From Lepidurus packardi (taxonomy: Eukaryota; Arthropoda; Branchiopoda; Notostraca; Triopsidae), in assembly GCA_023053545.1 (NCBI GenBank), contig JAKZAN010000222.1:18092-82091 (forward strand): DNA of 64,000 nucleotides, in the 5' to 3' direction. Made by a program: the position numbers and the translations under genes. Shown here piece after piece: positions 26,612 to 38,663 of this stretch. The notes under the pieces were generated by a model, which saw only the letters and a program-made list of their open reading frames with translations, searched no databases and was not told the DNA's origin. Numbering within the stretch: the stretch's first letter is position 1; every line of letters starts with the position of its first letter.

Positions 26612-26625
26612 TTAATTCCTTACGG
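26598..26625. repeat. Palindrome at the right inversion junction
   Basis: The - and + oriented arrays meet at a 16-bp perfect palindrome, GGAATTAATTAATTCC (26604-26619), centred between 26611 and 26612. It extends to 28 bp with one mismatched pair (CCGTACGG against CCTTACGG). If the parents are as proposed, about 3 bp (26611-26613) could belong to either, which is a short microhomology. Confidence 0.92.
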
Positions 26626-26896
26626 AATGAATTAATTCATTACGGACTGAAGAAATTCCTTACGAACTGAATTAATTCCGTACGGATTTTATTAATTCCT
26701 TACGGACTGAATTAATTCATTACGGACTGAAATAATTCCTTACGGACTGAATTAATTCCTTACGGACTGAATTAATTCCTTACGGACTGAATTAATTCCT
26801 TACGGACTTAATTAATTCCTTACGGACTGAATTAATTCCTTACGGACTGAATTAATTCCTTACTGACTGAATTAAATCCTTTCGGACTGAATTAAT
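26620..26896 (+). repeat. Right copy of the direct duplication flanking the inversion
   Basis: After the inversion the + array resumes at the CGGAATGAATT monomer, 277 bp before the point at which it had been left. It then runs past the old breakpoint through TTTCGG, TTTCGG and CGGTCTG monomers, as in the intact Y units. So the material 5' of the break is present twice. Confidence 0.88.
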
Positions 26897-27479
26897 TCCT
26901 TTCGGACTGAATTAATTCCTTACGGTCTGAATTAATTCCGTACGGATTTTATTAATTCCTTACGGAATGAATTAATTCATTACGGACTGAATTAATTTCA
27001 TACGGACTGAATTAATTCATTACGGACTTAATTAATCGATTACGGACTGAATTAATTCCTTACGTACTGAACTTATTCCTTACGGACTGAATTAATTCCT
27101 TACGGACTGAATTAATACCTTACGGACTGAATTAAATCCTTACGGACTGAATTAATTCCTTACGGACTGAATTAATTCCTTACTGACTGAATTAATTCCT
27201 TACGGACTGAATTAATTCCTTACGGACTGAATTAATTCCTTACGGACTGAATTAATTCCGTACGGATTTTATTAATTCCTTACGGACTGAATTAATTCCG
27301 TACGGATTTTATTAATTCCTTACGGACTGAATAAATTCCTTACGAACTGAATTAATTCCGTACGGATTTTATTAATTCCTTACGGACTGAATTAATTAAT
27401 TACGGACTGAATTAATTCCTTACGGACTGAATTAATTCCTTACGGACTGAATTAATTCCTTACGGACTGAATTAATTCC
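26897..27479 (+). repeat. End of the interrupted Y unit
   Basis: The stretch continues the Y order and includes a header without its 12-mer at about 26981. From there it matches 22780 onward at an offset of 4,201 bp. Relative to that copy it lost one consensus monomer near 27170 and gained one near 27450. Confidence 0.8.
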
Positions 27480-30023
27480 TTAATTAATTCCTTACGGACT
27501 GAATTAATTTCATACGGACTGAATTAATTCATTACGGACTTAATTAATCGATTACGGACTGAATTAATTCCTTACGTACTGAACTTATTCCTTACGGACT
27601 GAATTAATTCCTTACGGACTGAATTAATTCCTTAAGGACTGAATTAATTCCTTACGGACTGAATTAATTCCTTACGGACTGAATTAATACCTTACGGACT
27701 GAATTAAATCCTTACGGACTGAATTAATTCCTTACGGACTGAATTAATTCCTTACGGACTGAATTAATTCCTTACTGACTGAATTAATTCCTTACGGACT
27801 GAATTAATTCCTTACGGACTGAATTAATTCCTTACGGACTGAAATAATTCCTTACTGACTGAATTAAATCCTTACGGACTGAATTAATTCCTTTCGGACT
27901 GAATTAGTTCCTTAAGGACTGAATTAATTCCTTACGTACTTAATTAATTCCTTACGGTCTGAATTAATTCCGTACGGATTTTATTAATTCCTTACGGAAT
28001 GAATTAATTCATTACGGACTGAAGAAATTCCTCACGAACTGAATTAATTCCGTACGGATTTTACTAATTCCTTACGGACTGAATTAATTCATTACGGACT
28101 GAAATAATTCCTTACGGACTGAATTAATTCCTTACGGACTGAATTAATTCCTTACGGACTGAATTAATTCCTTACGGACTTAAATAATTCCTTACGTACT
28201 TTATTAATTCCTTACGGTCTGAATTAATTCCGTACGGATTTTATTAATTCCTTACGGACTGAATCAATTCCGTACAGATTTTATTAATTCCTTACGGACT
28301 GAATAAATTCCTTACGAACTGAATTAATTCCGTACGGATTTTATTAATTCCTTACGGACTGAATTAATTCATTACGGACTGAATTAATTCATTACGGACT
28401 GAATTAATTCCTTACGGACTGAATTAATTCCTTACGGACTGAATTAATTCCTTACGGACTGAATTAATACCTTACGGACTGAATTAAATCCTTACGGACT
28501 GAATTAATTCCTTACGGACTGAATTAATTCCTTACGGACTGAATTAATTCCTTACTGATTGAATTAATTCCTTACGGACTGAATTAATTCCTTACGGACT
28601 GAATTAATTCCTTACGGACTGAAATAATTCCTTACTGACTGAATTAAATCCTTACGGACTGAATTAATTCCTTTCGGACTGAATTAGTTCCTTAAGGACT
28701 GAATTAATTCCTTACGTACTTAATTAATTCCTTACGGTCTGAATTAATTCCTTACGTACTGAAATAATTCCTTACGGACTGAATTAATTCCTTACGGACT
28801 GAATTAATTCCTTACGGACTGAATTAATTCCTTACGGACTGAATTAATTCCTTACGGACTGAATTAATTCCTTAATTAATTCCTTACGGACTGAATTAAT
28901 TTCATACGGACTGAATTAATTCATTACGGACTTAATTAATCGATTACGGACTGAATTAATTCCTTACGTACTGAACTTATTCCTTACGGACTGAATTAAT
29001 TCATTACGGACTGAAATAATTCCTTACGGACTGAATTAATTCCTTACGGACTGAATTAATTCCTTACGGACTGAATTAATTCCTTACGGACTTAATTAAT
29101 TCCTTACGGACTGAATTAATTCCTTACGGACTGAAATAATTCCTTACTGACTGAATTAAATCCTTTCGGACTGAATTAATTCCTTTCGGACTGAATTAGT
29201 TCCTTAAGGACTGAATTAATTCCTTACGTACTTAATTAATTCCTTACGGTCTGAAATAATTCCGTACGGATTTTATTAATTCCTTACGGAATGAACTAAT
29301 TCATTACGGACTGAAGAAATTCCTTACGAACTGAATTAATTCCGTACGGATTTTTTTAATTCCTTACGGACTGAATTAATTCATTACGGACTGAAATAAT
29401 TCCTTACGGACTGAATTAATTCATTACGGACTGAATTAATTTCATACGGACTGAATTAATTCATTACGGACTTAATTAATCGATTACGGACTGAATTAAT
29501 TCCTTACGTACTGAACTTATTCCTTACGGACTGAATTAATTCCTTACGGACTGAATTAATACCTTACGGACTGAATTAAATCCTTACGGACTGAATTAAT
29601 TCCTTACGGACTGAATTAATTCCTTACGGACTGAATTAATTCCTTACTGACTGAATTAATTCCTTACGGACTGAATTAATTCCTTACGGACTGAATTAAT
29701 TCCTTACGGACTGAATTAATTCCTTACGGACTTAATTAATTCCTTACGTAATTAATTAATTCCTTACGGTCTGAATTAATTCCGTACGGATTTTATTAAT
29801 TCCTTACGGACTGAATTAATTCATTACGGACTTAATTAATCCATTACGGACTGAATTATTTCCTTACGTACTGAAGTTATTCCTTACGGACTGAATTAAT
29901 TCCTTACGTACTGAAATAATTCCTTACGGACTGAATTAATTCCTTACGGACTGAATTAATTCCTTACGGACTGAATTAATTCCTTACGGACTGAATTAAT
30001 TCCTTACGGACTGAATTAATTCC
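27480..30023 (+). repeat. Two fused Y-type units (1,392 and 1,152 bp)
   Basis: The unit at 27480 matches the one at 23279 at an offset of 4,201 bp as far as about 28400, including TCACGAACTG at 28032 and TTACTAATT near 28061. It then jumps into the AATACC-TTACTGATTG-TAGTTCC part of another Y unit. Near 28740 it passes from CGGTCTG directly to CGTACTGAAATAATT, an order not seen elsewhere on the + strand. The unit at 28872 joins a header to Y modules, then a header without its 12-mer and a P-type end. A private CTTAAGGACTG monomer lies at about 27632. Confidence 0.8.
28045..28820 (+). repeat. Closest + strand counterpart of the inverted segment
   Basis: The variant order here is the reverse complement of 25895-26611, apart from three extra monomers near the TTACTGATTG unit at 28552 and a few substitutions. 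The step CGTACTTAATT, next monomer, CGTACTGAAATAATT at about 28714-28770 is what sets it apart from the similar blocks at 23.8 kb and 37.1 kb. It lies about 1.4-2.2 kb downstream of the inversion. It may be the source of the inverted copy or a sister of that source. Confidence 0.78.
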
Positions 30024-30855
30024 TTAATTAATTCCTTACGGACTGAATTAATTTCATACGGACTGAATTAATTCATTACGGACTTAATTAATCGATTACG
30101 GACTGAATTAATTCCTTACGTACTGAACTTATTCCTTACGGACTGAATTAATTCCTTACGGACTGAATTAATTCCTTACGGACTGAATTAATTCCTTACG
30201 GACTGAATTAATACCTTACGGACTGAATTAAATCCTTACGGACTGAATTAATTCCTTACGGACTGAATTAATTCCTTACGGACTGAAATAATTCCTTACT
30301 GACTGAATTAAATCCTTACGGACTGAATTAATTCCTTTCGGACTGAATTAGTTCCTTAAGGACTGAATTAATTCCTTACGTACTTAATTAATTCCTTACG
30401 GTCTGAATTAATTCCGTACGGATTTTATTAATTCCTTACGGACTGAATTAATTCATTACGGACTGAAGAAATTCCTTACGGACTGAATTAATTCCGTACG
30501 GATTTTATTAATTCCTTACGGACTGAATTAATTCATTACGGACTGAAATAATTCCTTACGGACTGAATTAATTCCTTACGGACTGAATTAATTCCTTACG
30601 GACTGAATTAATTCCTTACGGACTTAATTAATTCCTTACGTACTTTATTAATTCCTTACGGTCTGAATTAATTCCGTACGGATTTTATTAATTCGTTACG
30701 GACTGAATCAATTCCGTACAGATTTTATTAATTCCTTACGGACTGAATAAATTCCTTACGAACTGAATTAATTCCGTACGGATTTTATTAATTCCTTACG
30801 GACTGAATTAATTCATTACGGACTGAATTAATTCCTTACGGACTGAATTAATTCC
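30024..30855 (+). repeat. Higher-order unit class X (type example, 832 bp)
   Basis: After the header and the AATACC and AAATCC pair come GAAATAATT, the TAGTTCC and TTAAGG pair, CGTACTTAATT, CGGTCTG and ATTTTATT. Then come GAAGAAATT, ATTCA, GAAATAATT, CGTACTTTATT, a rare GTTACGG start, GAATCAATT, GTACAG and the GAATAAATT, CGAACTG, ATTTTATT trio. Copies start at 32720 (1,412 bp, with an added 580-bp duplication) and 38400 (832 bp). Relatives start at 39844 and 45384. Similar endings occur in the units at 54000, 57448, 60044 and 61568. Confidence 0.82.
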
Positions 30856-33800
30856 TTAATTAATTCCTTACGGACTGAATTAATTTCATACGGACTGAAT
30901 TAATTCATTACGGACTTAATTAATCGATTACGGACTGAATTAATTCCTTACGTACTGAACTTATTCCTTATTGACTGAATTAATTCCTTACGGACTGAAT
31001 TAATACCTTACGGACTGAATTAAATCCTTACGGACTGAATTAATTCCTTACGGACTGAATTAATTCCTTACGGACTGAATTAATTCCTTACTGACTGAAT
31101 TAATTCCTTACGGACTGAATTAATTCCTTACGGACTGAATTAATTCTTTACGGACTGAATTAATTCCTTACGGACTTAATTAATTCCTTACGTACTTAAT
31201 TAATTCCTTACGGTCTGAATTAATTCCGTACGGATTTTATTAATTCCTTACGGACTGAATTAATTCATTACGGACTTAATTAATCCATTACGGACTGAAT
31301 TATTTCCTTACGTACTGAAGTTATTCCTTACGGACTGAATTAATTCCTTACGTACTGAAATAATTCCTTACGGACTGAATTAATTCCTTACGGACTGAAT
31401 TAATTCCTTACGGACTGAATTAATTCCTTAATTAATTCCTTACGGACTGAATTAATTTCATACGGACTGAATTAATTCATTACGGACTTAATTAATCGAT
31501 TACGGACTGAATTAATTCCTTACGTACTGAACTTATTCCTTACGGACTGAATTAATTCCTTACGGACTGAATTAATTCCTTACGGACTGAATTAATTCCT
31601 TACGGACTGAATTAATACCTTACGGACTGAATTAAATCCTTACGGACTGAATTAATTCCTTACGGACTGAATTAATTCCTTACGGACTGAATTAATTCCT
31701 TACTGATTGAATTAATTCCTTACGGACTGAATTAATTCCTTACGGACTGAATTAATTCCTTACGGACTGAAATAATTCCTTACTGACTGAATTAAATCCT
31801 TACGGACTGAATTAATTCCTTTCGGACTGAATTAGTTCCTTAAGGACTGAATTAATTCCTTACGTACTTAATTAATTCCTTACGGTCTGAATTAATTCCG
31901 TACGGATTTTATTAATTCCTTACGGAATGAATTAATTCATTACGGACTGAAGAAATTCCTTACGAACTGAATTAATTCCGTACGGATTTTATTAATTCCT
32001 TACGGACTGAATTAATTCATTACGGACTGAAATAATTCCTTACGGACTGAATTAATTCCTTACGGACTGAATTAATTCCTTACGGACTGAATTAATTCCT
32101 TACGGACTTAATTAATTCCTTACGGACTGAATTAATTCCTTACGGACTGAATTAATTCCTTACTGACTGAATTAAATCCTTTCGGACTGAATTAATTCCT
32201 TTCGGACTGAATTAATTCCTTACGGTCTGAATTAATTCCGTACGGATTTTATTAATTCCTTACGGAATGAATTAATTCATTACGGACTGAAGAAATTCCT
32301 TACGAACTGAATTAATTCCGTACGGATTTTATTAATTCCTTACGGACTGAATTAATTCATTACGGACTGAAATAATTCCTTACGGACTGAATTAATTCCT
32401 TACGGACTGAATTAATTCCTTACGGACTGAATTAATTCCTTACGTAATTAATTAATTCCTTACGGTCTGAATTAATTCCGTACGGATTTTATTAATTCCT
32501 TACGGACTGAATTAATTCATTACGGACTTAATTAATCCATTACGGACTGAATTATTTCCTTACGTACTGAAGTTATTCCTTACGGACTGAATTAATTCCT
32601 TACGTACTGAAATAATTCCTTACGGACTGAATTAATTCCTTACGGACTGAATTAATTCCTTACGGACTGAATTAATTCCTTACGGACTGAATTAATTCCT
32701 TACGGACTGAATTAATTCCTTAATTAATTCCTTACGGACTGAATTAATTTCATACGGACTGAATTAATTCATTACGGACTTAATTAATCGATTACGGACT
32801 GAATTAATTCCTTACGTACTGAACTTATTCCTTACGGACTGAATTAATTCCTTACGGACTGAATTAATTCCTTACGGACTGAATTAATTCCTTACGGACT
32901 GAATTAATACCTTACGGACTGAATTAAATCCTTACGGACTGAATTAATTCCTTACGGACTGAATTAATTCCTTACGGACTGAAATAATTCCTTACTGACT
33001 GAATTAAATCCTTACGGACTGAATTAATTCCTTTCGGACTGAATTAGTTCCTTAAGGACTGAATTAATTCCTTACGTACTTAATTAATTCCTTACGGTCT
33101 GAATTAATTCCGTACGGATTTTATTAATTCCTTACGGACTGAATTAATTCATTACGGACTGAAGAAATTCCTTACGGACTGAATTAATTCCGTACGGATT
33201 TTATTAATTCCTTACGGACTGAATTAATTCATTACGGACTGAAATAATTCCTTACGGACTGAATTAATTCCTTACGGACTGAATTAATTCCTTACGGACT
33301 GAATTAATTCCTTACGGACTTAATTAATTCCTTACGTACTTTATTAATTCCTTACGGTCTGAATTAATTCCGTACGGATTTTATTAATTCGTTACGGACT
33401 GAATCAATTCCGTACAGATTTTATTAATTCCTTACGGACTGAATAAATTCCTTACGAACTGAATTAATTCCGTACGGATTTTATTAATTCCTTACGGACT
33501 GAATTAATTCATTACGGACTGAATTAATTCCTTACGGACTGAATTAATTCCTTACGGACTGAAATAATTCCTTACTGACTGAATTAAATCCTTACGGACT
33601 GAATTAATTCCTTTCGGACTGAATTAGTTCCTTAAGGACTGAATTAATTCCTTACGTACTTAATTAATTCCTTACGGTCTGAATTAATTCCGTACGGATT
33701 TTATTAATTCCTTACGGACTGAATTAATTCATTACGGACTGAAGAAATTCCTTACGGACTGAATTAATTCCGTACGGATTTTATTAATTCCTTACGGACT

Positions 33801-34703
33801 GAATTAATTCATTACGGACTGAAATAATTCCTTACGGACTGAATTAATTCCTTACGGACTGAATTAATTCCTTACGGACTGAATTAATTCCTTACGGACT
33901 TAATTAATTCCTTACGTACTTTATTAATTCCTTACGGTCTGAATTAATTCCGTACGGATTTTATTAATTCGTTACGGACTGAATCAATTCCGTACAGATT
34001 TTATTAATTCCTTACGGACTGAATAAATTCCTTACGAACTGAATTAATTCCGTACGGATTTTATTAATTCCTTACGGACTGAATTAATTCATTACGGACT
34101 GAATTAATTCCTTACGGACTGAATTAATTCCTTAATTAATTCCTTACGGACTGAATTAATTTCATACGGACTGAATTAATTCATTACGGACTTAATTAAT
34201 CGATTACGGACTGAATTAATTCCTTACGTACTGAACTTATTCCTTATTGACTGAATTAATTCCTTACGGACTGAATTAATACCTTACGGACTGAATTAAA
34301 TCCTTACGGACTGAATTAATTCCTTACGGACTGAATTAATTCCTTACGGACTGAATTAATTCCTTACTGACTGAATTAATTCCTTACGGACTGAATTAAT
34401 TCCTTACGGACTGAATTAATTCTTTACGGACTGAATTAATTCCTTACGGACTTAATTAATTCCTTACGTACTTAATTAATTCCTTACGGTCTGAATTAAT
34501 TCCGTACGGATTTTATTAATTCCTTACGGACTGAATTAATTCATTACGGACTTAATTAATCCATTACGGACTGAATTATTTCCTTACGTACTGAAGTTAT
34601 TCCTTACGGACTGAATTAATTCCTTACGTACTGAAATAATTCCTTACGGACTGAATTAATTCCTTACGGACTGAATTAATTCCTTACGGACTGAATTAAT
34701 TCC
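30856..34703 (+). repeat. P, Y, X and P units in series
   Basis: Units start at 30856 (P, 572 bp), 31428 (Y with a P-type end, 1,292 bp), 32720 (X, 1,412 bp) and 34132 (P, 572 bp). Both P units share a private CTTATTGACTG monomer just after the header, at about 30968 and 34244, as does the P unit at 39232. So the pair X then P was copied together three times: from 30024, from 32720 and from 38400. Confidence 0.82.
32981..34133 (+). repeat. 580-bp tandem duplication inside an X unit
   Basis: The order from GAAATAATT and CTTACTGACTG to the closing consensus monomers at 32981-33560 is repeated at 33561-34133. The rare GTTACGG start lies at 33391 and 33971, exactly 580 bp apart. The enclosing unit is 1,412 bp, which equals 832 plus 580. 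By eye the copies are the same, so the event looks recent. The break could lie a few monomers either way. Confidence 0.9.
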
Positions 34704-37700
34704 TTAATTAATTCCTTACGGACTGAATTAATTTCATACGGACTGAATTAATTCATTACGGACTTAATTAATCGATTACGGACTGAATTAATTCCTTACG
34801 TACTGAACTTATTCCTTACGGACTGAATTAATTCCTTACGGACTGAATTAATTCCTTACGGACTGAATTAATTCCTTACGGACTGAATTAATACCTTACG
34901 GACTGAATTAAATCCTTACGGACTGAATTAATTCCTTACGGACTGAATTAATTCCTTACGGACTGAATTAATTCCTTACTGATTGAATTAATTCCTTACG
35001 GACTGAATTAATTCCTTACGGACTGAATTAATTCCTTACGGACTGAAATAATTCCTTACTGACTGAATTAAATCCTTACGGACTGAATTAATTCCTTTCG
35101 GACTGAATTAGTTCCTTAAGGACTGAATTAATTCCTTACGTACTTAATTAATTCCTTACGGTCTGAATTAATTCCGTACGGATTTTATTAATTCCTTACG
35201 GAATGAATTAATTCATTACGGACTGAAGAAATTCCTTACGAACTGAATTAATTCCGTACGGATTTTATTAATTCCTTACGGACTGAATTAATTCATTACG
35301 GACTGAAATAATTCCTTACGGACTGAATTAATTCCTTACGGACTGAATTAATTCCTTACGGACTGAATTAATTCCTTACGGACTTAATTAATTCCTTACG
35401 GACTGAATTAATTCCTTACGGACTGAATTAATTCCTTACTGACTGAATTAAATCCTTTCGGACTGAATTAATTCCTTTCGGACTGAATTAATTCCTTACG
35501 GTCTGAATTAATTCCGTACGGATTTTATTAATTCCTTACGGAATGAATTAATTCATTACGGACTGAAGAAATTCCTTACGAACTGAATTAATTCCGTACG
35601 GATTTTATTAATTCCTTACGGACTGAATTAATTCATTACGGACTGAAATAATTCCTTACGGACTGAATTAATTCCTTACGGACTGAATTAATTCCTTACG
35701 GACTGAATTAATTCCTTACGGACTTAATTAATTCCTTACGGACTGAATTAATTCCTTACGGACTGAAATAATTCCTTACTGACTGAATTAAATCCTTTCG
35801 GACTGAATTAATTCCTTTCGGACTGAATTAGTTCCTTAAGGACTGAATTAATTCCTTACGTACTTAATTAATTCCTTACGGTCTGAAATAATTCCGTACG
35901 GATTTTATTAATTCCTTACGGAATGAAATAATTCATTACGGACTGAAGAAATTCCTTACGAACTGAATTAATTCCGTACGGATTTTTTTAATTCCTTACG
36001 GACTGAATTAATTCATTACGGACTGAAATAATTCCTTACGGACTGAATTAATTCATTACGGACTGAATTAATTTCATACGGACTGAATTAATTCATTACG
36101 GACTTAATTAATCGATTACGGACTGAATTAATTCCTTACGTACTGAACTTATTCCTTACGGACTGAATTAATTCCTTACGGACTGAATTAATACCTTACG
36201 GACTGAATTAAATCCTTACGGACTGAATTAATTCCTTACGGACTGAATTAATTCCTTACGGACTGAATTAATTCCTTACTGACTGAATTAATTCCTTACG
36301 GACTGAATTAATTCCTTACGGACTGAATTAATTCCTTACGGACTGAATTAATTCCGTACGGATTTTATTAATTCCTTACGGACTGAATTAATTCCGTACG
36401 GATTTTATTAATTCCTTACGGACTGAATAAATTCCTTACGAACTGAATTAATTCCGTACGGATTTTATTAATTCCTTACGGACTGAATTAATTAATTACG
36501 GACTGAATTAATTCCTTACGGACTGAATTAATTCCTTACGGACTGAATTAATTCCTTAATTAATTCCTTACGGACTGAATTAATTTCATACGGACTGAAT
36601 TAATTCATTACGGACTTAATTAATCGATTACGGACTGAATTAATTCCTTACGTACTGAACTTATTCCTTACGGACTGAATTAATTCCTTACGGACTGAAT
36701 TAATTCCTTACGGACTGAATTAATTCCTTACGGACTGAATTAATTCCTTACGGACTGAATTAATACCTTACGGACTGAATTAAATCCTTACGGACTGAAT
36801 TAATTCCTTACGGACTGAATTAATTCCTTACGGACTGAATTAATTCCTTACTGACTGAATTAATTCCTTACGGACTGAATTAATTCCTTACGGACTGAAT
36901 TAATTCCTTACGGACTGAAATAATTCCTTACTGACTGAATTAAATCCTTACGGACTGAATTAATTCCTTTCGGACTGAATTAGTTCCTTAAGGACTGAAT
37001 TAATTCCTTACGTACTTAATTAATTCCTTACGGTCTGAATTAATTCCGTACGGATTTTATTAATTCCTTACGGAATGAATTAATTCATTACGGACTGAAG
37101 AAATTCCTCACGAACTGAATTAATTCCGTACGGATTTTACTAATTCCTTACGGACTGAATTAATTCATTACGGACTGAAATAATTCCTTACGGACTGAAT
37201 TAATTCCTTACGGACTGAATTAATTCCTTACGGACTGAATTAATTCCTTACGGACTTAAATAATTCCTTACGTACTTTATTAATTCCTTACGGTCTGAAT
37301 TAATTCCGTACGGATTTTATTAATTCCTTACGGACTGAATCAATTCCGTACAGATTTTATTAATTCCTTACGGACTGAATAAATTCCTTACGAACTGAAT
37401 TAATTCCGTACGGATTTTATTAATTCCTTACGGACTGAATTAATTCATTACGGACTGAATTAATTCATTACGGACTGAAATAATTCCTTACGGACTGAAT
37501 TAATTCCTTACGGACTGAATTAATTCCTTACGGACTGAATTAATTCCTTACGGACTTAATTAATTCCTTACGTACTTTATTAATTCCTTACGGTCTGAAT
37601 TAATTCCGTACGGATTTTATTAATTCCTTACGGACTGAATCAATTCCGTACAGATTTTATTAATTCCTTACGGACTGAATAAATTCCTTACGAACTGAAT

Positions 37701-38663
37701 TAATTCCGTACGGATTTTATTAATTCCTTACGGACTGAATTAATTCATTACGGACTGAATTAATTCCTTACGGACTGAATTAATTCCTTAATTAATTCCT
37801 TACGGACTGAACTAATTTCATACGGACTGAATTAATTCATTACGGACTTAATTAATCGATTACGGACTGAATTAATTCCTTACGTACTGAACTTATTCCT
37901 TACGGACTGAATTAATTCCTTACGGACTGAATTAATACCTTACGGACTGAATTAAATCCTTACGGACTGAATTAATTCCTTACGGACTGAATTAATTCCT
38001 TACGGACTGAATTAATTCCTTACTGACTGAATTAATTCCTTACGGACTGAATTAATTCCTTACGGACTGAATTAATTCCTTACGGACTGAATTAATTCCT
38101 TACGGACTTAATTAATTCCTTACGTAATTAATTAATTCCTTACGGTCTGAATTAATTCCGTACGGATTTTATTAATTCCTTACGGACTGAATTAATTCAT
38201 TACGGACTTAATTAATCCATTACGGACTGAATTATTTCCTTACGTACTGAAGTTATTCCTTACGGACTGAATTAATTCCTTACGTACTGAAATAATTCCT
38301 TACGGACTGAATTAATTCCTTACGGACTGAATTAATTCCTTACGGACTGAATTAATTCCTTACGGACTGAATTAATTCCTTACGGACTGAATTAATTCCT
38401 TAATTAATTCCTTACGGACTGAATTAATTTCATACGGACTGAATTAATTCATTACGGACTTAATTAATCGATTACGGACTGAATTAATTCCTTACGTACT
38501 GAACTTATTCCTTACGGACTGAATTAATTCCTTACGGACTGAATTAATTCCTTACGGACTGAATTAATTCCTTACGGACTGAATTAATACCTTACGGACT
38601 GAATTAAATCCTTACGGACTGAATTAATTCCTTACGGACTGAATTAATTCCTTACGGACTGAA
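34704..38663 (+). repeat. 3.96-kb segmental duplication, copy B
   Basis: This copy repeats 21427-25386 at an offset of 13,277 bp, with unit lengths 1,852, 1,232 and 612 bp at 34704, 36556 and 37788. Private variants line up: TTACTGATTG at 34976, TCACGAACTG at 37108, TTACTAATT near 37138, AACTAATTTC near 37808 and CGTAATTAATT near 38124. Matching stops near 38663, where copy B has GAAATAATT and copy A has GAATTAATT before TTACTGATTG. Confidence 0.85.
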
